10,109 nt of DNA from DAOTYX01 sp034434635. Lineage in GTDB: Bacteria; Chloroflexota; Anaerolineae; B4-G1; DUEL01. Below are positions 6,158-10,109 of the stretch, one piece after another. The notes beneath the pieces were generated by a model. That model searched no databases and was not told the origin of the DNA. It saw only the letters and a list, made by a program, of their open reading frames with translations. The stretch spans positions 1-10,109 of the forward strand of contig DAOTYX010000090.1 of assembly GCA_034434635.1 (NCBI GenBank), given 5' to 3'. How positions within the stretch are numbered: the stretch's first letter is position 1; every line of letters starts with the position of its first letter. A program made the translations under genes and the position numbers.

Positions 6158-6180
6158 CTACACTGACGGCCACCTGTCAA
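6152..6180 (-). promoter_or_regulatory. Sigma-70-like promoter of the thioredoxin-histidine kinase-CpXC unit
   Basis: The minus strand has a perfect TTGACA (6180-6175), a 17-base spacer and GATAAT (6157-6152; five of six to TATAAT). The -35 element and spacer lie inside the last codons of proS, and the -10 begins just after the proS stop. Transcription would start near 6145, giving a leader of about 95 bases before the thioredoxin ATG. Confidence 0.75.
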
Positions 6181-7903
6181 GGACGGCCGCGACGCCAGCG
6201 GCCAGGTCATCCAGCGCGAAGATGCGCCGCTCCGCCTCCCAGCGCGCCTTCACCTCTGCCCCGCCGGCCTCCAGGCTCCGTCGCCCGACCGTGACCCGCA
6301 CCGGACAACCGATAAGGTCGGCATCGGCGAACTTCACCCCGGCGCTTTCGGGCCGGTCATCGAAGAGCACGGCGTAGCCCGCCGCGCTCAGCAGGCCGTA
6401 CACGCGCTCAGCGGCCTCCGCCTCCACACCGGACGCGGCCAGGCCGACCAGATGGACATCAAACGGCGCCAGCGACGGCGGCCAGATGATGCCATGGTCG
6501 TCATGATGGACCTCGATCACCGCCGCCAGCAGTCGCTCGATGCCGATGCCGTAAGAGCCCATCACGATCGGTTGCTCCTGGCTGTTGGCGTCGAGATAGG
6601 TGACCCCCAGCGCCTGGGCGTAGCGCGTGCCCAGTTTGAAGCAGTGACCCAGTTCAAGGGCTGGCTCAACGATGAGAGCCTGTTCACAACGAGGACACAG
6701 GTGCCCGGTTCGGGCCTGGGCCACGTCGGCCAGCAGAGTGACATCGAAATCGCGCGATGGATTGACCCCCACCAGGTGGTGACCTTCCCGGTTGGCCCCG
6801 GCCACGAAGTTGGCCCCGACCTGGATGGAGCGATCAGCCACCACCAGCAACCCCTCGCCCATCAGCGTCGGACGCACCTTCAGACCCACCGGCGACGCGT
6901 AGCCTGGCTCGGCACCGGCAGCACGAATCTCGTCGGCGGTGCCTGGACGCAACGTCCCACCGCCCAGCGTGTTCAACAGGCGGGTCTCGTTGACCTCCAG
7001 ATCGCCGCGGATGACCACGAAAAGAAGCGTCGGTGGCGAACCGAGTGGTTGCCAGGTGTAGAAGACCGCCTTCAACGTTCGCCAGGTGGGGACGCCGACG
7101 AAGGCAGCCACATCGGCGATGGTAGGGCAGTCCGGCGTGGCGACGAGGCGCATCTCTTCTGGCGGGTCGTCGGGGACCAGCGGGAGCCGGAACCGGGCGC
7201 ACTCGGCATCGGCCGCATAGCCGCAAGCCGGACAACGGACCAGCAGATCCTCACCGACGGGATGAGGGAGCATGAACTCATGCGAGCCGGCCCCGCCCAT
7301 CATTCCCGTATCCGCCTCGACCGGCACGGAAGGGAGGCCACAGCGGGCGAAGATGCGCCGGTACGCCCCCAATATCTGCGGGTAGAAGCGATCCAGGTCG
7401 GCAGCGTCGGCGTGGAGGCTGTAGGCATCTTTCATCTGGAACTCGCGCGCGCGCAGCAATCCTCCGCGTGGACGCGGTTCGTCGCGCAGTGTGGTCTGGA
7501 TGTGATAGACCACGCGAGGCAGATCGCGGTAGGAGCGCACCTCACGGCGGGCCAGCTCAGCGACAACCTCCTCGTGCGTCATCGCCAGGGCATAGCGCCG
7601 GCCACTGCGGTCCTCCAGGCGCATCAGCGCCGGCCCCGCCGTCTCCCAGCGGCCGGTAGCCTGCCACAACTCCGCCGGATTGAGCACCGGCATCAGCATC
7701 TCCTGCGCCCCGATGGCCTCCATCTCCTCCCGCATAATGGCCTCGATGCGCCGGAGGACCCGGTAACCCAACGGCAGGAAGGCGTAGACCCCCGCCGCGA
7801 GCGGGCGAATCAACCCCGCGCGCAACGCCAGGCGGTGACTGGCCGATTCCGCATCCCCCGGCGCTTCACGCAGGGTGTTGCCGAAAAGCACATCAATCTT
7901 CAT
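6158..7903 (-). CDS. proS: Prolyl-tRNA synthetase, bacterial type with editing domain
   Basis: A 581-residue class II aminoacyl-tRNA synthetase that charges tRNA-Pro, close to the usual ~570 residues of the bacterial (ProS type 1) form. The N-terminus carries the typical TLREAP...RAGLIRPLAAGVYAFLPLG start. Motif 2 and flanks are at ~135-161 (TTLRDEPRPR...REFQMKDAYS), and the Pro-site region has GGAGSHEFM. The inserted YbaK-like editing domain, which hydrolyses mischarged Ala-tRNA-Pro, spans ~225-405, bounded by CPACGYAADAE (224 on) and CPRC (403-406), Cys pairs that may bind metal. Motif 3 is MGSYGIGIERLLAAVIE (448-464). The anticodon-binding domain fills ~480-581. Start ATG 7903 overlaps the upstream P-loop gene by 11 bases; its Shine-Dalgarno site is weak (GGA, six bases away), which suggests coupling. 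The frame ends just before the thioredoxin -10 element. Confidence 0.98.
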   Translation of the reverse strand: MKIDVLFGNTLREAPGDAESASHRLALRAGLIRPLAAGVYAFLPLGYRVLRRIEAIMREEMEAIGAQEMLMPVLNPAELWQATGRWETAGPALMRLEDRSGRRYALAMTHEEVVAELARREVRSYRDLPRVVYHIQTTLRDEPRPRGGLLRAREFQMKDAYSLHADAADLDRFYPQILGAYRRIFARCGLPSVPVEADTGMMGGAGSHEFMLPHPVGEDLLVRCPACGYAADAECARFRLPLVPDDPPEEMRLVATPDCPTIADVAAFVGVPTWRTLKAVFYTWQPLGSPPTLLFVVIRGDLEVNETRLLNTLGGGTLRPGTADEIRAAGAEPGYASPVGLKVRPTLMGEGLLVVADRSIQVGANFVAGANREGHHLVGVNPSRDFDVTLLADVAQARTGHLCPRCEQALIVEPALELGHCFKLGTRYAQALGVTYLDANSQEQPIVMGSYGIGIERLLAAVIEVHHDDHGIIWPPSLAPFDVHLVGLAASGVEAEAAERVYGLLSAAGYAVLFDDRPESAGVKFADADLIGCPVRVTVGRRSLEAGGAEVKARWEAERRIFALDDLAAGVAAVLDRWPSV

Positions 7904-8306
7904 CTCTCATCCGTGGTCCGTGGTCTGTGGTCCGCTTCAAGCACTCCAAGACCACATCCAGGACCCTCTCGGGCGACAGCCCGTCTGTCTGTACCACCAG
8001 ATCTGCATGAGCGCGGGCGTGGGCCAGCCGGGTCATCATCGCCTCCCAGAGCCAGAGGGGCATCTCTCGTCCTAACCGCTCGCCGGCCACTTCGCGGGAG
8101 ACGTCCAGGAAGATCAGCCGATCGGGTCTGGTCAGTTGCTGCCACATCGCCGGGGCATAGGAGTGTTCCTGAGCCACCTCACGCGCCGACACGCCCCGTT
8201 CGCGCAATGCCGCGACCAGACGGCTCTTGCCCGCCCCACAGGGGCCGACCACCGCTACTCTCTGCCCCTGCGTCGGCTGAAGAGGCCGCTCCGGCGAGGT
8301 GGACAC
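7893..8306 (-). CDS. Small P-loop nucleotide-kinase-like protein of unknown substrate
   Basis: A 137-residue protein with a Walker A loop GPCGAGKS (21-28), a QEHS motif (46-49) followed by APAMWQQL, a Walker B-like strand RLIFLDVS (63-70), and a C-terminal strand ADLVVQTDGLS with a closing helix. The layout resembles small nucleotide or shikimate kinase folds, but no substrate-defining motif is recognised. I have seen similar unannotated proteins with a conserved QEHS segment in Chloroflexota, so it is probably a real conserved family (recall, not checked). Start GTG 8306 has GGAGG four bases upstream. It overlaps the channel-like gene by 52 bases, the largest overlap in the series, and proS by 11. 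The last ~12 residues (TTDHGP and on) are encoded by a heptamer repeat and are unlikely to be part of the fold. Confidence 0.8.
   Translation of the reverse strand: MSTSPERPLQPTQGQRVAVVGPCGAGKSRLVAALRERGVSAREVAQEHSYAPAMWQQLTRPDRLIFLDVSREVAGERLGREMPLWLWEAMMTRLAHARAHADLVVQTDGLSPERVLDVVLECLKRTTDHGPRMRDED
7913..7933. repeat. Tandem heptamer repeat, three units
   Basis: The plus strand reads GTGGTCC (7913-7919), GTGGTCT (7920-7926), GTGGTCC (7927-7933). It lies in the last codons of the P-loop gene, 10 bases upstream of the proS start codon. Because seven is not a multiple of three, loss or gain of a unit would change the P-loop protein's C-terminus and the gene overlap. It may be a copy of a simple heptamer repeat dispersed in the genome (inference). 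Confidence 0.7.
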
Positions 8307-9343
8307 GCCCCCTCCCCCACGTTCATCTGGCTCAGACAGGCCAGCGCCTCCAGCGTGCCGAAGACCACGATGCGGTCCCCAGCCGTCAACACCTTATCCG
8401 CCGCCGGGTGCATATCCACCCCCGTCGGACCCTCATGGAGGATTACGGACAGATCAGCCTCCTGCTCCACGGCTCCGACCGTCCGCCCCACCAGCGAGGA
8501 GCCCTCTGCCACCGTGATCCGGCTGACGTTCAAGAGCACATCGTTCACATAGAAGGAGTACTCGATCGCCGCACGGGTAGCAGCAGCCGCCAGGGCCGGA
8601 GCGGCCAGGGCCGAGGTGCTGAAGACGGTCTGAATGCCGAAGCCCTGTCGCACGTCATCCGCCAGTGCCTCGTCGAACATCCGCATGACCACGCGGATGG
8701 TCGGGTTGGCCTGCCGCGCCTCCAGGGCGATCTGCAGGTTGGTCAGGTCGTCACCCGTGCAGGCCACCACAGTGGCAGCCTCCTTGATCCCGGCTTTCTC
8801 CAACAGGCCCCGGTCGCGGGCGTCTCCTACCACCACCGGCACCTTGTTTTTCCGGATCCGCTCGATGAAGAAGGACTGAGGGGCAATCTCTACCCCCACC
8901 ACATCCTGCTGCATCCTGAGCAGATGGCCTGCCACCCGGTAACCTACCTTGCCCAGGCCGCACACGACGATATGGTTGCGATAGGTCGAAGCCACAGCCG
9001 CCTCCCATACATCTCTGCGCTCCTGTCGGGCAAACAGCGCCGTGGTGAAGCGCACGACCCCCTCGACGGCCACCACAATCCCCAGAAATGGCCACAGGAA
9101 ATAGACCGCTTGCGCCAGGGGATGGACAGGGTAAGCGAGGGTCGTCTCGAAGAACATCAGTTTGACCACCGCGTCCATCGCCTCCATCCAGCGCAACGGC
9201 GGGCTGTATGTCAGGCGCAGAACAACGGTCCCCACCACCAGCAGGAGAATGAAGAACAACAGCGTGAGACGAAAGCGGCGGACAAGGACCCAGGTGTCAC
9301 GCAGATAGGCGCGGACAAGACGAGGCAGACGGTTTTTGTTCAT
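8255..9343 (-). CDS. Two-helix channel-like membrane protein with RCK/TrkA NAD-binding domains
   Basis: A 362-residue protein laid out like RCK-gated potassium channels. Helix 1 is ~26-44, a pore-like segment follows at ~50-75, helix 2 is ~76-98, and an RCK N-terminal Rossmann domain starts at HIVVCGLGKVGYRVAGHLL (124-142; GxGxxG at 129-134). Strand VVGVE and VVVGDARDRGLLEKAGI follow, then TGDD. A TrkA-C domain is at ~270-335 (VAEGSSLVGRTVG...ADKVLTAGDRIVVFG). The expected TVGYG selectivity filter is absent: the pore region reads MFFETTLAYPVHP. It may therefore conduct another ion or act as a sensor rather than a potassium channel. Start ATG 9343 overlaps the stop of the phosphatase gene (ATGA) and has no clear Shine-Dalgarno site, so translation is probably coupled. 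The open frame up to 9553 is antiframe of the phosphatase. The last 52 bases overlap the P-loop gene. Confidence 0.85.
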   Translation of the reverse strand: MNKNRLPRLVRAYLRDTWVLVRRFRLTLLFFILLLVVGTVVLRLTYSPPLRWMEAMDAVVKLMFFETTLAYPVHPLAQAVYFLWPFLGIVVAVEGVVRFTTALFARQERRDVWEAAVASTYRNHIVVCGLGKVGYRVAGHLLRMQQDVVGVEIAPQSFFIERIRKNKVPVVVGDARDRGLLEKAGIKEAATVVACTGDDLTNLQIALEARQANPTIRVVMRMFDEALADDVRQGFGIQTVFSTSALAAPALAAAATRAAIEYSFYVNDVLLNVSRITVAEGSSLVGRTVGAVEQEADLSVILHEGPTGVDMHPAADKVLTAGDRIVVFGTLEALACLSQMNVGEGACPPRRSGLFSRRRGRE

Positions 9344-10044
9344 GAGATCGGCAGATGAACTGACAGCCGTCGCACCTGTCCCCCCTCGTCGGGGCGGACC
9401 CACAGCACCAGCAGGCTGATGTCGTCGTGCGGACGGTGCTCCTCCAGGGTCAGCGCCCTCTCCAGCAACGTGTCGGCGATCTCCCGGGCGCTGCGGGCGG
9501 TCGCCGCCGCCTCCAGGAACGCCGCCGGCACGTCCAACGGTAGGCCACACCACTCCCCGGCCGCCGGCAGGCCGTCGGTGTAGACCACAGCCCGCAACCC
9601 AGGTCGCAGCGGCACCTCGGCGATCACCGGCTTGGTGCGGGCATAGATACCCACTGGCTGCGAAGGCTCATCCAGCCGCTCCAACCCTCCGTCTGGCGTG
9701 AGCAAAAGGACAGGACAGGGGTTGTTGCGGGAAAGGACCAGAGTGCCCGTGGCCAGGTCCACGGAGAGGATGTTCAGCGTGGCCGAGACCTTGCCGCCCT
9801 TGTAGGCGTAGAGATAATCGTGGGCAGCGCGGGCAGCAGCGCCGTCACGCACCCCCTCGGAGAGTTCGGCGATGGCCTTGCGGGCCACCAGGATGCTGAT
9901 CGCCTTGGCCGCCCGCCCAGAGCGTTGCCCATCCACCAGGACGAACGAAATGCCCCCGCGGGGCCGTTCGATCATCTCCAGCGTGTCGCCGCTCTCCTCA
10001 ACCGCCCACTTGCCGACCTTGGCGACAGCGACCTCCACTTCCAC
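9340..10044 (-). CDS. Stand-alone SpoIIE/PP2C-type Ser/Thr phosphatase
   Basis: A 234-residue single-domain metal-dependent phosphatase of the SpoIIE branch of PP2C. Metal-binding aspartates are recognisable: Asp20 in ESGDTLEM, Asp38 in FVLVDGQRSGRAA, Asp157 in VVYTDGLP, and Asp208 in HDDISLLVL. The glycine-rich loop DGQRSG replaces the more common DGMGxG. No sensor, GAF, HAMP or membrane segment is attached, so it is as small as RsbX-like phosphatases. Natural substrates of this branch are phosphorylated Ser residues of STAS-type anti-anti-sigma factors; it could also oppose the Ser/Thr kinase in this window, though neither is shown. Start GTG 10044 is the first start codon after the in-frame TGA at 10059-10057; a GTG two codons downstream is the alternative. 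It is followed by the channel-like gene with an ATGA overlap. Confidence 0.88.
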   Translation of the reverse strand: MEVEVAVAKVGKWAVEESGDTLEMIERPRGGISFVLVDGQRSGRAAKAISILVARKAIAELSEGVRDGAAARAAHDYLYAYKGGKVSATLNILSVDLATGTLVLSRNNPCPVLLLTPDGGLERLDEPSQPVGIYARTKPVIAEVPLRPGLRAVVYTDGLPAAGEWCGLPLDVPAAFLEAAATARSAREIADTLLERALTLEEHRPHDDISLLVLWVRPDEGGQVRRLSVHLPIS

Positions 10045-10056
10045 GCGACATCGCTC

Positions 10057-10109
10057 TCACGGCATCGGCGTCTCAGAGCCCGCCTCAATCCGCTGGCCAA
10101 TGGCGTTCA
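10057..10109 (-). CDS. Unidentified gene, last 16 codons only
   Basis: One minus-strand frame is open from the window edge to a TGA at 10059-10057, encoding a tail ending in IGQRIEAGSETPMP. It stops 12 bases before the phosphatase GTG, the tight spacing seen throughout this series, so it is probably the upstream member of the same operon. Sixteen residues are too few to assign a family. The other two frames contain stops in this stretch. Confidence 0.5.
   Translation of the reverse strand, partial: NAIGQRIEAGSETPMP

Noticed and set aside
6452..9358. Plus-strand open frame of 968 codons, antisense to proS, the P-loop gene and the channel-like gene
   Set aside because: The opposite strand encodes three recognisable proteins with intact motifs. 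The plus-strand product is low-complexity, rich in His, Arg and Gln, without domains or a ribosome-binding site. Long antisense frames are expected in GC-rich coding DNA.
9344..9553. N-terminal extension of the channel-like protein to 9553
   Set aside because: The added residues are Gly/Arg/Pro-rich shadow of the phosphatase, and the ATGA junction gives a natural start at 9343.

Overview
The window is about 10.1 kb of GC-rich bacterial chromosome. It reads like a member of the Chloroflexota (Anaerolineae or a relative). That placement is an inference from gene content: a CpXC-domain protein, a short tail-anchored Ser/Thr kinase facing an FHA/winged-helix protein, and a glycosidase with a Thr/Pro-rich linker and C-terminal membrane helices. 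GTG starts are frequent. No rRNA, tRNA, CRISPR array, IS element or phage gene is visible. Genes cover nearly everything, and the longest gene-free stretch is under 120 bases.

Layout. (1) Bases 1-983, plus strand: 3' part of a family 3 glycoside hydrolase carrying an Ig-like domain, a Thr/Pro linker and three membrane helices. (2) Bases 967-2722: a divergent signalling pair, a tail-anchored Ser/Thr kinase (minus) and an FHA/OmpR-type winged-helix protein (plus). They share a 118-base control region with a clear sigma-70-like promoter for the kinase and an inverted repeat. (3) Bases 2711-2815: a convergent junction packed with inverted repeats, in which the stop codons of both flanking genes fall in hairpin loops. 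(4) Bases 10109-2803, minus strand: a long, tightly packed series. In transcription order it holds an unidentified gene (only its last 16 codons), a stand-alone SpoIIE/PP2C-type phosphatase, a two-helix channel-like protein with RCK/TrkA domains, a small P-loop kinase-like protein, prolyl-tRNA synthetase (proS), then, after an internal promoter, thioredoxin, a soluble GAF-PAS histidine kinase and a CpXC zinc-ribbon protein.

How the genes may work together. The window holds a writer (Ser/Thr kinase), an eraser (SpoIIE-type phosphatase) and a phosphothreonine reader fused to a DNA-binding domain (FHA-wHTH). This would allow a one-step phosphorylation-to-transcription switch similar in concept to PknH/EmbR of mycobacteria, though with different domain order and no BTAD domain. 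The thioredoxin, histidine kinase and CpXC genes are spaced or overlapped by 1-20 bases under their own promoter, so they probably form a functional unit. No response regulator is present for the histidine kinase. The phosphatase, channel-like, P-loop and proS genes overlap by 4, 52 and 11 bases, which implies translational coupling. A tandem heptamer repeat lies at the P-loop/proS junction.

Limits: family calls come from motif recognition by eye. Promoters and hairpins were read by hand and not scored. Both window edges cut genes.
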